Source: Mesorhizobium huakuii
GTDB taxonomy: Bacteria > Pseudomonadota > Alphaproteobacteria > Rhizobiales > Rhizobiaceae
Length of the DNA stretch: 64,000 bases
Reading direction: 5' to 3'
NCBI RefSeq assembly: GCF_014189455.1
Contig: NZ_CP050296.1
Location: 3,654,001-3,718,000 of the forward strand
Below are positions 27,555-40,392 of the stretch, piece by piece (position 1 is the stretch's first letter; the number at the start of each line of letters is the position of its first letter). Below the pieces are notes generated by a model. It saw nothing but the letters and a program-made list of their open reading frames with translations. It was not told the DNA's origin and did not search any database. The position numbers were made by a program, and so were the translations under genes.

Positions 27555-27597
27555 GCATGATTCCAAAAAGTTGCAGACTTTTTGGAGCCAATCATGC
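27555..27597. repeat. Palindromic intergenic repeat between murJ and trpS
   Basis: GCATGATT at 27555-27562 pairs with AATCATGC at 27590-27597, and inside them TCCAAAAAGT pairs with ACTTTTTGGA around a TGCAG loop. The design (GCATGATT..AAAAAGT...ACTTTTT..AATCATGC) is that of widespread rhizobial palindromes. It lies in the 173-base gap between the end of murJ and the start of trpS. Confidence 0.7.
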
Positions 27598-27694
27598 GGC
27601 TGGAAACCGCGCGCGGCGAAAGTCTTTCGACGGCGCGCTTATGAACGAACACGACGCTACGATCAAGACCGCTGTTGCAGTCGGCTTGCCTGGT

Positions 27695-29302
27695 CTATTC
27701 GTCCAGTTCGGCCTCTGCGACCGGTGGTGCTGCTTTGCCCGATCCCCGCTTGACGTTGCGCCGGATCATGCCGAAATCGGCGCCACCGGTGGCAAAGGCG
27801 GTGATGAAGTAGAGCAGTGCGCCGCCGGCCACCAGCGCCAGCACCGTCGTCGCCTTGACGACCAGTGGTGAGCCCGGCCCGAGCCTTGCCGCGAAATAAT
27901 GCTCGGCGAAATACAGCGCCACAGCCATCACAACTGCCGACAGCACCAGCCGGGGAATGCGCTTCAAAAGCGGCGCATCGCGGCCCCAATGGCCGCGCCG
28001 GATCAAGACGGCAAGCAGCATCAGCGCGTTGACCCAGCCGGCCACGGCCGAGGCGACCGCAATGCCTGGCGCTCCCATCCTGGGAAACAGCGTCAGCGCG
28101 GTGGCGACGTTCACCGCCACGGAGATGGCGGCGAAGATCATCGGCGTGCGTGTATCCTCGCGGGCGAAATAGCCGGGGGTGAAGGCCTTGATCAGCACGA
28201 AGGCTGGCAGGCCGAGGCCGAAGATCGCCAGGATCGCCGCCACAACAGGCGTCGAATGGTTGGCGGCGAACGCACCGCGCTCATAGACCAGCCGCACGAT
28301 GGGCTCCGCCATCACCCAGAGCGCCGCCGCCGCCGGCAAGGTCATGAACAGAGTGAACTCGACGGAGCGGTTCTGCAGATTGGCCGCCTCGATGAGATTG
28401 CCTGACTTCAGCGCCCGTGACAGTTCCGGCAACAGCACGATCGCCACCGCCACACCGACGACACCGAGCGGCAGCTGATAGACGCGGTCGGCATAGGCGA
28501 GCGAGGAGACGGCGCTGTCCTGCGCCGACGCGATCGCCGTGCCGATCAGCTGGTTGATCTGGGTGATGCCGCCGGTGATCGCCGCCGGCAACGCCAGGAT
28601 CAGCAGGCGCTTGACGTTCGGCGTCATCTTCGGCCGGCGGAAACCGATCGCGATGCCGGCGTTGCGGACCGCCATCCAGACGATGGCGAGTTGCACGAGC
28701 CCCGCCGCCAGCACGCCCCAGGACAGGCTGAAGCCGACGGCATGGGCATCCAGCCCGTGATACCAGGCATAGCCAAGCACACTGATCAGGATGATGTTGA
28801 GGAACGCCGGCGCGATGGCCGCAGCGAAATAGCGGCGCAGCGAATTCAGCATGCCCGCCATCATGGCGGCGAGCGACATGCAGATGAGGTACGGGAACAT
28901 GATCGTCGCCAACAGGACGGTCGTCTCGAACTTGCCCGGCGTGTCGGCGAAACCCGGCGCCACCAAGTAGCGCACGATCAGCGGCATCGCCAGTTCCATG
29001 GCGATGGTCAGCGCCAAAAGCGCCGAGAACAGCACGCCGAACACTTCCTCCGAAAAGCGCTTGGCGCCGTCGGTGCCGTGCGTTTCGATCTCCTTGGCAA
29101 ACAGCGGCACGAAGGCGGCGTTGAAGGCGCCTTCGGCGAACAGCCGGCGAAAGGTGTTGGGGAACTGGAAGGCGGCGTTGAAGGCGTCGGCGACCGGTCC
29201 GGTGCCGAGTGCTGCCGCCATCAGCATCTCTCGGCCGAAGCCGAGTGCGCGGCTCATCAGCGTGCCGGAAGCGACGGTGGCGAATTTCTTGACGAGGCTC
29301 AT
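27695..29302 (-). CDS. murJ: Lipid II flippase MurJ
   Basis: A 535-residue MviN/MurJ protein with about fourteen membrane helices. The N-terminus shows MSLVKKFATVASGTLMSRALG and GPVADAFNAAFQFPNTFRRL, both highly conserved, and FVPLFAKE follows. MurJ flips undecaprenyl-linked peptidoglycan precursors across the inner membrane. The ATG at 29302 is chosen because it gives this standard N-terminus; the open frame upstream overlaps glnD. It is 46 bases downstream of glnD, as in other rhizobia. Confidence 0.96.
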   Translation of the reverse strand: MSLVKKFATVASGTLMSRALGFGREMLMAAALGTGPVADAFNAAFQFPNTFRRLFAEGAFNAAFVPLFAKEIETHGTDGAKRFSEEVFGVLFSALLALTIAMELAMPLIVRYLVAPGFADTPGKFETTVLLATIMFPYLICMSLAAMMAGMLNSLRRYFAAAIAPAFLNIILISVLGYAWYHGLDAHAVGFSLSWGVLAAGLVQLAIVWMAVRNAGIAIGFRRPKMTPNVKRLLILALPAAITGGITQINQLIGTAIASAQDSAVSSLAYADRVYQLPLGVVGVAVAIVLLPELSRALKSGNLIEAANLQNRSVEFTLFMTLPAAAALWVMAEPIVRLVYERGAFAANHSTPVVAAILAIFGLGLPAFVLIKAFTPGYFAREDTRTPMIFAAISVAVNVATALTLFPRMGAPGIAVASAVAGWVNALMLLAVLIRRGHWGRDAPLLKRIPRLVLSAVVMAVALYFAEHYFAARLGPGSPLVVKATTVLALVAGGALLYFITAFATGGADFGMIRRNVKRGSGKAAPPVAEAELDE

Positions 29303-29348
29303 GCGTTTGGAAACTGCCTGCGGGATTGGAACAGAGGAATGATGGCCG

Positions 29349-32150
29349 TCACTCGGCGGCGGCCTTGGTCTTACCATTGCGCTCGGGCGTGATGCCTTCG
29401 AGCGTCGCCATCAGCCGGTTGCGGATGGTGGCGATACGAGCCGGGTTGTCGATCTTCTGGCCGGTGAGGTCGGTGACATAGAAGGTGTCGATGACCTTTT
29501 CGCCGAAAGTGGTGATGTGTGCCGATGCGATGTCGAGTGACAGGTCGGACAGCGTGCCGGTGATCTCCGACAGCAGGCCCGGGCGGTCCAGCCCTTCGAC
29601 CTCGATGACCGAAAACCGGTTCGACAGCGTGTTGCGGATCTCGGCGCGTGGCGGGATCTTGAACACCTTGGACCCGCGCCTTGGCTTGGTCCGCTTCTCG
29701 ATCATCTCCGGCAGCCAGCTCTTGCCCGACAGCACGTCTTCGATCAGCCGGCCGACGCGCTCGGCACGCCGGCGCTCGTCCTCGTCACGGTCGAATTCCC
29801 GCGAGATCAGGATCGTGTCCAGGGCGCGGCCATCCGACGTGGTGAAGATCTGCGCGTCGACGATGTTGCCGCCGGCGCCGGCGCAGGCCCCGGCAATGAC
29901 CGAGAGAAGACGGGGATGGTCCTGCGCCAAAACGGTGATCTCGGTCACCGCCTCGAACTGGTGGGTCTTGACCATGGTGGCAAGCTTGTTGCCGGCCGCG
30001 TCCGCCTCGCGGATGAATTCGGCGTGGCGAATCTGGTCCGGCAGGTCGACGGCCAGCAGATAGTTCTCATAGTGCAGACCGACATAGCGTTTGCGGGCCT
30101 TGTCGGGCCAGTCAGCGAGCGCCTCGGCCAGGCGTTCGCGCGCCGCCGCCGTGCGCTGCGCACGCGACACTTCCGAGAAGCCGCCGGTCAGAAGCAGTTC
30201 GGTCTCGTAATAGAGCGTGCGCAGCAGCTGGCCTTTCCAGCCGTTCCAGACACCTGGTCCGACACCCCTGATATCGCATACGGTGAGGATCAAAAGCATC
30301 TTCAGCCGCTCGACCGACTGCACGATCGCGGCGAAATCCTCGATCGTCTTGCGGTCGTTGAGATCGCGCGTCTGCGCCGTCATCGACATGACGAGGTGGT
30401 TCTCGACCAGCCAGGCGACCGTTTCGGTGTCGGCCGCCGACAGCCCCATATGCGGACAGATGCGCCGTGCGATGCGGGCGCCGGCCTCGGAATGATCTTC
30501 CGGCCTGCCCTTGGCGATATCGTGCAGCAAGACGGCGACATAGAGCGCCTCGCGGCTCTTCTTCAGGCCCGGCATCAGCGAATGCGACAACGGATGAACC
30601 TTCTCGCCGTCGCCGCGTTCGATTTCTGCCAGCACGCCGATGCAGCGGATCAGGTGCTCGTCGACCGTATAGTGGTGGTACATCGAGAACTGCATCATGG
30701 CGACGATCTTGCCGAAATCGGGGATCAGCCGCCCCAGCAGCCCGGCCTCGTTCATGCGCCGCAGATTGAGCTCGGCATTGCGGTCCGAGGTCAATATGTC
30801 GAGGAACAGCCGGTTGGCTTCCTCGTCGCGCCGCAGCGACTTGTTGACCAGGCCGAGCGAGCGGGTGAGCAGCTTCAGCGCATCGGGATGGAATTCCAGC
30901 CCGTGCTTGTCGGCGAACCAGAACAGTCTCAAAAGATTGACGGGATCGCGTTCGAACACCTGGTCGTCGGCGATGTTGATGCGATGGTTGTCGACGATGA
31001 AATCGGAAGTGCCGGCGAGCTTGCGCTTACGGCGCTGGAAGGTGAGGAAGATGCGGTTGAAGCCGGGCACGTGCTTGGCCTGCTCCTCCTCGAGCGCAGC
31101 GCAGAAGATGCGGGTCAGGTCGCCGACATCCTTGGCGACGAGGAAGTAGTGCTTCATGAAGCGCTCGACCGCCGACAGGCCGGGATGGGTGGTATAGCCG
31201 AGCCGCTCGGCGATCTCGCGCTGGATGTCGAAATGCAGCCGCTCCTCGGCCTTGCCGGTGAGGAAATGCATGTGGCAGCGCACCGCCCACAGGAAGTCCT
31301 CGGCTTTCTGGAACTCACGGTACTCGGCCTCGGTGAAGACGCCTTTTTCGACCAGTTCCTCGCCGGTACGCACCCGGTAGAAATACTTGCCGATCCAGAA
31401 CAGCGTCTGCAGGTCGCGCAGGCCGCCCTTGCCGTCCTTGACGTTGGGCTCGACCAGATAGCGGCTTTCGCCGGCCTTGGCGTGGCGCTCGTCGCGCTCG
31501 GCGAGCTTGGCCTGGACATATTCCGGGCCGGTCGTGCGCACCACCTCGTGGTCGAAACGCAGCATCAGCTCGTCATAGAGCTTGCGTTCGCCCCACAGGA
31601 AGCGGGCTTCCAGGATCGAGGTGCGGATGGTGATGTCGGTGCGCGACAGCCGCAGGCACTCATCGATGTTGCGGGTGGCGTGGCCGACCTTTAAGCCCAG
31701 ATCCCACAGCATGTAGAGCATGTATTCGACGGTCTGCTCGCCCCATGGCGTCTGCTTGTAGGGCAGCAGGAACAACAGGTCGATGTCGGATCCCGGCGCC
31801 AGCGTGCCGCGGCCATAGCCGCCGACCGCGACGACGGCCATGCGTTCGGCCGACGAACGGTTCTTCACCCGGTAGACATGCGTCGCCGCGAAATCGTAGA
31901 GCGCCCGGATCAGCTCGTCCATGAGATGCGACAGCCGCTCGGCACAGGCGTTGCCGCCGCCATCTTCCCTCAGCATGGCTTCGGCGATCTTTCGGCCTTC
32001 GGCAAGCCGGGCCTTGAGAAGCTGAAGCACACCGGCGCGGGCCGCCGCTCCCGAACCGTCGCCCGCCGTGGCCGTCGTCAGCGCGGTCATCTCGCGGCGC
32101 AAGGCTTCGCCGTCGATCAGTTCATCGAGCTTCAGGGAGATTTTCGCCAT
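29349..32150 (-). CDS. glnD: PII uridylyltransferase/uridylyl-removing enzyme GlnD
   Basis: A 933-residue nitrogen sensor. The nucleotidyltransferase motif is [16 protein letters not shown] (about 110-125). An HD domain for removal of UMP has [17 protein letters not shown] near residue 540. Two C-terminal ACT domains, which sense glutamine, follow; the second includes [17 protein letters not shown]. GlnD uridylylates PII proteins when glutamine is low and reverses this when it is high. The length and domain order are those of rhizobial GlnD. It leads the glnD-murJ-trpS series. Confidence 0.97.
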   Translation of the reverse strand: MAKISLKLDELIDGEALRREMTALTTATAGDGSGAAARAGVLQLLKARLAEGRKIAEAMLREDGGGNACAERLSHLMDELIRALYDFAATHVYRVKNRSSAERMAVVAVGGYGRGTLAPGSDIDLLFLLPYKQTPWGEQTVEYMLYMLWDLGLKVGHATRNIDECLRLSRTDITIRTSILEARFLWGERKLYDELMLRFDHEVVRTTGPEYVQAKLAERDERHAKAGESRYLVEPNVKDGKGGLRDLQTLFWIGKYFYRVRTGEELVEKGVFTEAEYREFQKAEDFLWAVRCHMHFLTGKAEERLHFDIQREIAERLGYTTHPGLSAVERFMKHYFLVAKDVGDLTRIFCAALEEEQAKHVPGFNRIFLTFQRRKRKLAGTSDFIVDNHRINIADDQVFERDPVNLLRLFWFADKHGLEFHPDALKLLTRSLGLVNKSLRRDEEANRLFLDILTSDRNAELNLRRMNEAGLLGRLIPDFGKIVAMMQFSMYHHYTVDEHLIRCIGVLAEIERGDGEKVHPLSHSLMPGLKKSREALYVAVLLHDIAKGRPEDHSEAGARIARRICPHMGLSAADTETVAWLVENHLVMSMTAQTRDLNDRKTIEDFAAIVQSVERLKMLLILTVCDIRGVGPGVWNGWKGQLLRTLYYETELLLTGGFSEVSRAQRTAAARERLAEALADWPDKARKRYVGLHYENYLLAVDLPDQIRHAEFIREADAAGNKLATMVKTHQFEAVTEITVLAQDHPRLLSVIAGACAGAGGNIVDAQIFTTSDGRALDTILISREFDRDEDERRRAERVGRLIEDVLSGKSWLPEMIEKRTKPRRGSKVFKIPPRAEIRNTLSNRFSVIEVEGLDRPGLLSEITGTLSDLSLDIASAHITTFGEKVIDTFYVTDLTGQKIDNPARIATIRNRLMATLEGITPERNGKTKAAAE

Positions 32151-32240
32151 AGGTATCAGTCGGCCTTGCCATTTGGGCGGCGTCTATAGCGTGTTTTCGC
32201 GGCGCTGGGTATGGGGCCTGCTGGTGGCCCGGGAAGCGGT

Positions 32241-33038
32241 CTAGTCCGATGCCTCGATCGGATCGAGGGGAACGACGATCCGTTGCCGGAATCTGCAGAA
32301 ATCGGCGATCCACCGTGCGGTTCGCCCGGCTTCTCTGCTGATTCTCACGGCCATCGGCTTCCTCTGCCTCGCCATAACCCCGCTCGCGGTTCGCGCGGCA
32401 TCGCGTTCCTGGTCAAGCAGGCTTGGCAGCTTTCCGCCGACGAACTGATCCTGTGCGCAGAGAGCCGGAACAAGTTGGTAGATGGTCTTGCCGGCCGACA
32501 TGATGGGGTTGAAGATGAGATCATCGGTAGCAATGTTGACCTGCGCCGTTGCCTCCAGAAAGTCGCGCGCCGTTCGCCGCGAAAGCAGATATCCCCCGGC
32601 CCCCGGATGGCCCTTGCGGAGCCGGACCATGGAAAAGCCATGTCCGGCAGAGGTCCCTCTCCTCTGGATCACGGTTGTGGAGAAGAACGTCTCGAGCTTC
32701 ACGACATCGGCGTCCGCCGGCACCCAGCTCGTATCGCCCAACAACGCCCCGGCCTTGCTGGAGAAGACCATGTCGTCCTCGAACACGGCGCCGTATGGGG
32801 CCTCGTCCTGCGCAATGATCGTCCAGCAGGCTCGATGACTGTGCAGGCAGGCGATTTCACTGCCGGAGAGCGGCCGGATGGCATGTATTGCGTGCTGCGG
32901 CTGCAGCATCAGGTCGGGATGTTCCTTGCCATCGATCCCCGCGACGCGTTCGAACCCAATGCCGATGCGGGCGAATTCCTTCGACATGTGGGCAAGCCGC
33001 TCGGGAGATCGATCGAGGTTGATGACCAGACGCTTCAT
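32241..33038 (-). CDS. Glycosyltransferase family 25 protein
   Basis: A 265-residue putative lipopolysaccharide glycosyltransferase. The start MKRLVINLDRSPERLAHM is typical of GT25, as are LSGSEIACLHSHRACW, the acidic motif VFEDDMVF and GAGGYLLSRRTARDFL. These enzymes transfer sugars, often galactose, to lipooligosaccharide. The ATG at 33038 gives the normal N-terminus; an upstream ATG at 33098 is less likely. A C-terminal tail is basic. It stands apart from other surface polysaccharide genes and lies beside a decayed relative. Confidence 0.85.
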   Translation of the reverse strand: MKRLVINLDRSPERLAHMSKEFARIGIGFERVAGIDGKEHPDLMLQPQHAIHAIRPLSGSEIACLHSHRACWTIIAQDEAPYGAVFEDDMVFSSKAGALLGDTSWVPADADVVKLETFFSTTVIQRRGTSAGHGFSMVRLRKGHPGAGGYLLSRRTARDFLEATAQVNIATDDLIFNPIMSAGKTIYQLVPALCAQDQFVGGKLPSLLDQERDAARTASGVMARQRKPMAVRISREAGRTARWIADFCRFRQRIVVPLDPIEASD

Positions 33039-33156
33039 TTCACGAGCTATTTGTTCGAAACCCTTGCTTCCACGAAACCGGCGGGAGCCGCCGAGCACCG
33101 CGGGAGCCTTCTAGCACAGGCGACGCTATGGTTTGTTGATCTTTCTGACGTGGATA

Positions 33157-33360
33157 TCATGCCGCAATGGGAGAGCCAACAGAGAGCCAGGCTTTAAAAG
33201 CCAGCGTGACTTCCCAGGATTGCCGTGACATTGCGCCCGATGTCGGGAACGCCGGATTGAAGACGAGATCATCGGCCACCGCGCTGGCCTGCGCGGTCGC
33301 GTAGAGGATGTCGCGCGCCATTTGCCGCGACATGATGTGGCCGCCAGTTGCAGGGCGAGC
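33157..33360 (-). pseudogene. Remnant of a second family-25 glycosyltransferase
   Basis: The frame encodes ATGGHIMSRQMARDILYATA and then ADDLVFNP, which aligns with GAGGYLLSRRTARDFLEATA and TDDLIFNP in the intact gene next door. No matching N-terminal half is present upstream, because the region gives way to the copper promoter at 33401. Downstream of the shared segment the sequence no longer matches. It is best read as the leftover of a paralogous gene cut when the copper cassette arrived or by deletion. Confidence 0.6.
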
Positions 33361-33400
33361 GGCCAATACCGGGCTAGAAACGAAAAAATCGGAACAGCCC

Positions 33401-33431
33401 TTGACCTTCCAGTTACTGGAAGCACTACCTC
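33401..33431 (+). promoter_or_regulatory. CueR-type copper promoter upstream of the copper ATPase
   Basis: TTGACC (33401-33406) as -35 and TACCTC (33426-33431) as -10 are separated by 19 bases, the overlong spacer used by MerR-family activators. The spacer holds the perfect dyad CTTCCAGT-T-ACTGGAAG (33406-33422), close to the known copA operator with CTTCC and GGAAG arms. The ATPase start codon is 49 bases downstream. Confidence 0.8.
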
Positions 33432-33439
33432 CGCACCAG

Positions 33440-33471
33440 ACAGAGGCACAGAGGCACAGAGGCACAGAGGC
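33440..33471 (+). repeat. Four tandem copies of ACAGAGGC in the copper ATPase leader
   Basis: The 8-bp unit ACAGAGGC occurs four times without interruption. The last copy supplies AGAGG about nine bases before the ATG at 33480, so it forms the ribosome binding site. Copy number could change by slippage without touching the coding sequence. Confidence 0.85.
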
Positions 33472-33479
33472 ATTTTGGC

Positions 33480-35999
<2,520 letters not shown>

Positions 36000-36042
36000 T
36001 CCAAACCCCCAAATACGAAACCCAATCAACAGGAGACCATGA

Positions 36043-36432
36043 ATGACCTTGGCCAAGAAACTCGTGCTTTTGCTGATGGCGGCCGGAATGCTGCTCGCCG
36101 TCTTCCTCGAAAGCGTTCCGGCGCAGAGCGAAGAGATGAAACATGACATGGCCGGCATGGCGATGGGTGCGCAAAGCCCTGCCACCGCTGGCTACAAGAA
36201 GGCGATGGACAAGATGCACAAGGACATGATGGTCAAATACACCGGCAATGCCGATGTCGACTTCGTCCGCGGCATGATTCCGCACCATCAGGGCGCCATC
36301 GACATGGCCAAGGTCGAGCTTGCCAATGGCAAGGACCCGGAAATCCGCAAGCTTGCCGAAGGCGTCATCGCCGCGCAGGAAGCCGAGATCAAGCAGATGC
36401 AGGACTGGCTTGCTGCTCATCCGGTGAAGTGA
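36043..36432 (+). CDS. DUF305 periplasmic protein, probable copper binding
   Basis: A 129-residue secreted protein. The N-terminus is a signal peptide or anchor (KKLVLLLMAAGMLLAVFLES). The mature part is rich in Met and His: EEMKHDMAGMAMGAQ and MDKMHKDMMVKY, then the DUF305 core VDFVRGMIPHHQGAIDMAKV. DUF305 proteins are common beside copper exporters and probably bind or pass copper in the periplasm. AGGAG precedes the ATG by seven bases. It is co-directional with copA and probably in the same transcript. Confidence 0.85.
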   Translation: MTLAKKLVLLLMAAGMLLAVFLESVPAQSEEMKHDMAGMAMGAQSPATAGYKKAMDKMHKDMMVKYTGNADVDFVRGMIPHHQGAIDMAKVELANGKDPEIRKLAEGVIAAQEAEIKQMQDWLAAHPVK

Positions 36433-36522
36433 GCCCTTTCGCGATGGGGAGATTTGGGTGAGAACGCCTCTGGATTTCTCGCCCGCCCTGTGATGCGATC
36501 CGGCCTCAAAACGGAGCCTGCC

Positions 36523-37368
36523 ATGCCATCTGCCATCAGAACCACTACGCTGCCCTCTGGCGAAGCCGTTCAGGTGCTCGGCCAGGGCACCTGGAAGATG
36601 GGCGAGGATTCGCGCCGACGTGCCGATGAGGTGAACGCTCTCAAACTCGGCCTCGACCTTGGCATCACGCTGATCGACACCGCCGAAATGTATGCCAGCG
36701 GCGGCGCCGAGGAGGTGGTGGCCGAAGCCATTGCCGGCCGCCGCGCCGAGGTCTTCGTGGTCTCAAAAGTGCTGCCCTCAAACGCGTCGCGCGCGGGTGT
36801 GCAGCGCGCCTGCGAGAACAGCCTGAAGCGCCTGCGCACCGACCGGATCGACCTCTATCTCCTGCATTGGCCGGGCAGCGTGCCTTTGGCCGAGACGGTC
36901 GAGGCCTTCGAGGCCTTGAAGAAAGCCGGCAAGATCCGCCATTGGGGCGTCAGCAATTTCGACACCGAGGACATGGAGGATCTGGCCCGCTTGCCCGATG
37001 GCGGCAACGTCCAGACCAATCAGGTGCTCTACAATCTGGTCCGGCGCGGCCCCGAGTTCGATCTCGCGCCCTGGAGTCGCAAGCGAGGCATCCCGCTGAT
37101 GGCCTATTCGCCGGTCGAGCAGGGCGCGTTGGCGCGCAACGGCAGACTTGAAGCCGTGGCCGCCCGCCACAATGCCACCGCGGCACAGATCGCTTTGGCC
37201 TGGGTGATGCACCAGGAGGGCGTCATCGCCATTCCGAAAGCCAGCAGCCAGGAGCATGTCCGACAGAATGTCGCCGCACTCGACATCAAGCTTACGCCGC
37301 AGGACATCGCCGATCTCGACCGTGGTTTTCCGCCGCCGACACGCAAGCGCGGCCTGGAGATGATCTGA
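36523..37368 (+). CDS. Aldo/keto reductase
   Basis: A 281-residue NADPH-dependent reductase of the AKR fold. The catalytic tetrad is visible as Asp52 and Tyr57 in [14 protein letters not shown], Lys82 in VVSKVLP and His115 in LYLLHWPG. The ATG at 36523 has GGAG seven bases upstream. Substrates of this subgroup (YeaE/DkgA-like) include methylglyoxal and other small aldehydes; the specific one is unknown. It closes the block inserted between glnD and mutS and is followed by a palindromic repeat. Confidence 0.88.
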   Translation: MPSAIRTTTLPSGEAVQVLGQGTWKMGEDSRRRADEVNALKLGLDLGITLIDTAEMYASGGAEEVVAEAIAGRRAEVFVVSKVLPSNASRAGVQRACENSLKRLRTDRIDLYLLHWPGSVPLAETVEAFEALKKAGKIRHWGVSNFDTEDMEDLARLPDGGNVQTNQVLYNLVRRGPEFDLAPWSRKRGIPLMAYSPVEQGALARNGRLEAVAARHNATAAQIALAWVMHQEGVIAIPKASSQEHVRQNVAALDIKLTPQDIADLDRGFPPPTRKRGLEMI

Positions 37369-37382
37369 TCAGCGATGAAGCT

Positions 37383-37412
37383 GCCAATCTCCCCCACGAG
37401 GGGGAGATTGGC
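37383..37412. repeat. Perfect 13-bp palindromic repeat
   Basis: GCCAATCTCCCCC and GGGGGAGATTGGC form a perfect 13-bp stem around ACGA. The core CCCCCACGAGGGGGAGATTGG is found again in the composite repeat near 52850. It lies between the convergent reductase and mutS genes, where it could act as a transcript end. Confidence 0.85.
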
Positions 37413-37442
37413 GGTTTCGGCGCCGCCGCCCGGATGGCAAAA

Positions 37443-40173
37443 CTATTTTCCTGCCAGTCCCTTCAACCGGTAGAGCGCTTCCAGCGCCTCCCTTGGCGTC
37501 ATCTCGTCGGGATTGATCTCGCCGAGGGCGGCGCCGAGCGCGTCGCTCTTCACCGGCTTCGGCGCTTCCCGCTTCACCGCCACGGAAAACAGCGGCAGGT
37601 CGTCGACCAGCCGGTTGGTCTTGCCGGAAACCTCGCCTTCCTCCAACTGGTGCAGCACCTGCTTGGCCCGGTCGACCACAGCTTCCGGCAGGCCGGCGAG
37701 CCGCGCCACCTGGACGCCGTAGGAGCGGTCGGCGGCACCCTTGCCGACCTCATGCAGGAAGACGACGTCGCCTTCCCATTCCTTGACCCGCATGGTGACG
37801 TTGTGGAGCCGCGCCAGCTTGCCGGCGAGGGACGTCATTTCGTGGAAATGGGTGGCGAAGATCGCCCGGCAGCGGTTCTTCTCGTGCAGATATTCCACTG
37901 CCGCCCAGGCGATCGACAGGCCGTCGAAGGTGGCGGTGCCGCGGCCGATCTCGTCGAGGATCACCAGCGCCCGTTCGCCGGCCTGGTTGAGGATCGCCGC
38001 CGTCTCGACCATCTCGACCATGAAGGTCGAGCGGCCGCGCGCCAGATCGTCCGAGGCGCCGACCCGCGAGAACAGCCGGTCGACGACGCCGATATGGGCG
38101 CTCTGCGCCGGCACGAAGGAGCCGGTCTGGGCCAGGATCGCGATCAGCGCGTTCTGCCGCAGGAACGTCGACTTACCGCCCATGTTCGGGCCGGTCAGCA
38201 GCCAGATCGCACCGTTCTTGGCGCTGCCCTCGGGTGAGAGGTCGCAGTCATTGGCAACGAACGGGCCTTCGCCGGAGCGGCGCAAGGCCTGCTCGACCAC
38301 CGGATGCCGGCCGCCGGAAATCTCGAAGGCGAGGCTCGAATCCACCACCGGCCGGCACCACGCCTCGCTTTCCGAGAGCAGCGCCAGCGCCGCCGACACG
38401 TCGATCACGGCGAGCGCATCGGCGCCGGCACGGATCTTTTTCCGCCTCGCCGACGGCTTCCACCGTCAGCGCATCGAAGGCCGCCAGTTCGATGCTGAGT
38501 GCCCGGTCGGCGGCATTGGCGATCTTGGTCTCGAGCTCGGCAAGCTCGGTCGTGGTGAAGCGCATGGCATTGGCCATGGTCTGGCGATGGATGAAGCGCG
38601 CCTTGGCGCCATCGCTGCCGGTCATCACCGCATGGTGGTTGGCGGTCACCTCGATATAGTAACCCAGCACATTGTTGTGCCGGATTTTCAGCGATCGGAT
38701 ACCGGTCTCCTCGATCAGCGAGCGCTCCAGCCCGGCGATGACCTTTCTCGATTCATCACGCAACGCCCGCATCTCGTCGAGTTCCGGGTGGTATCCGCCA
38801 CGGACGAAGCCACCGTCGCGTTTGAGCAGCGGCAGTTCCTCGCCCAGCGCCTGCGTCAGATGCCGGGCAAGCGCTTGGGGCAGCGCTTGAATGGCGGCCA
38901 TTGCGCCGGCCAATTCCTGGGGCAGGGCAGTGGCGGCGAAGATGTCGGCGATCGCGCCGGCTGCCTCGAAGCCGGCACGCAACGCGCCGAGGTCGCGCGG
39001 ACCGCCGCGGTTGAGCGCCAGTCTCGACAAGGCCCGCGGCATGTCGGCGACGCTCTTCAGGCTCGTTCGCACCGCCTGGCACAGCCGGGTTTCGGAACGG
39101 AAGAACGAGACCGAGTCGAGGCGCGCGCCGATCGCTGACGGATCGGTCAGTGGCGCCATCAGCCGGTCTGCGAGCAGCCTGGCGCCGCCGCCGGTCACGG
39201 TGCGGTCGATCGCCTTGAACAGCGAGCCTTCGCGACTACCGGACAATGTGCGCAAGAGTTCGAGATTGCCGCGCGTCGCCGGATCGATGAACAGCGTCGA
39301 GCCCTGCTCCTCGCGCTCGGGCCGCGACAAAGGCGGCCGCTCGGCCCTCTGCGTCTTCTCGACATAGGCGATGGCGCCCGAGATCGCCGACAGTTCGGCG
39401 CGCGAAAACGCGCCAAAACTGTCCGGCGTCGCAACCTCGAAGAAGCGGGCGATGCGTCCGGTGGCCGAGGCCGAATCGAACAGCGACGGCGGCTGCGGGT
39501 TGGCGACGCGGCCGAGCACGTCGAATACCGGCCTCAGTTCGGGATCATGGAACACCGGTTCGGCGACGATCAGCTCGCGCGGATCGACACGGAAGATGTC
39601 GGCGAGCAGCCGGTCGGCGGTCGTCTCGGCAACGCGGAAAGCGCCGGTCGAGATGTCGATCCAGGCAATTGCGAAGGAATGGTCCGCCCCGCCCTTCACC
39701 CGCCCCAGCGCCATCAGGAAACTCGATTCCGACGGCGCCAGCAATTTGTCCTCGGTGATGGTGCCCGGCGTCACCAGCCGCACCACGTCGCGGCGCACCA
39801 CGGATTTCCCGCCGCGTTTCTTGGCCTCGGCCGGATCCTCGATCTGCTCGCAGACGGCGACGCGAAAACCCTGGCCGATCAGTTTCTGCAGATAGTCGTC
39901 GGCCGCATGCACCGGCACGCCGCACATCGGGATGTCGTGGCCCTGGTGCTTGCCGCGCTTGGTGAGCACAATGCCCAGCGCCCGGCTCGCCTTTTCGGCG
40001 TCGTCGAAGAACAGCTCGTAGAAATCGCCCATGCGGTAGAACAGCAGCGAATCCGGGTTCGCCGCCTTGATCTCGATGAACTGCTCCATCATCGGCGTCA
40101 CGGCGGCCGTGCCGGGCTGCGGCGGCGTGATCACCTCGGGGGCGTCGGGCTCGTTCGGGCTGTGCATGTTCAT
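37443..40173 (-). pseudogene. mutS: DNA mismatch repair protein MutS, frameshifted in an A-run
   Basis: Two frames together give a full-length MutS of about 908 residues. The N-terminal frame (from 40173) has the mismatch-recognition domain with [15 protein letters not shown], which contains the Phe-x-Glu region, and runs through the core to about residue 577. The C-terminal frame has Walker [17 protein letters not shown], the ATPase motif [16 protein letters not shown] and IFATHFHEM. The switch is at 38437-38441, where the minus strand reads five A's (GGAAAAAGATCC); four would restore the sequence [12 protein letters not shown]. Without correction the protein would lose its ATPase and be inactive. 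Either a real mutator allele or a homopolymer sequencing error explains this. Confidence 0.93.
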
Positions 40174-40392
40174 GACCGGGCACGCTAGCAGATGTGATGG
40201 CCGGGTTTAATGCCGGGGCTTCGAAAAGCAGGGGACGACGGAGGCGACCGGCTACCCGCAATTTCCCGTCCGATCCGCGATTCCGGCGTGCCGGCGGTTT
40301 ACACGCGGCGGTGTGTGGTCTTAATTCGGACCGAAACAAAGCACCCGCTTCAAGGAGGTGCTGCACCCACCGGCGAGGAAATCAAAAGCATC

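Noticed and set aside
33440..33471. Possible CRISPR or minisatellite array
   Set aside because: Units are only 8 bp with no spacers, so this is a simple tandem repeat.
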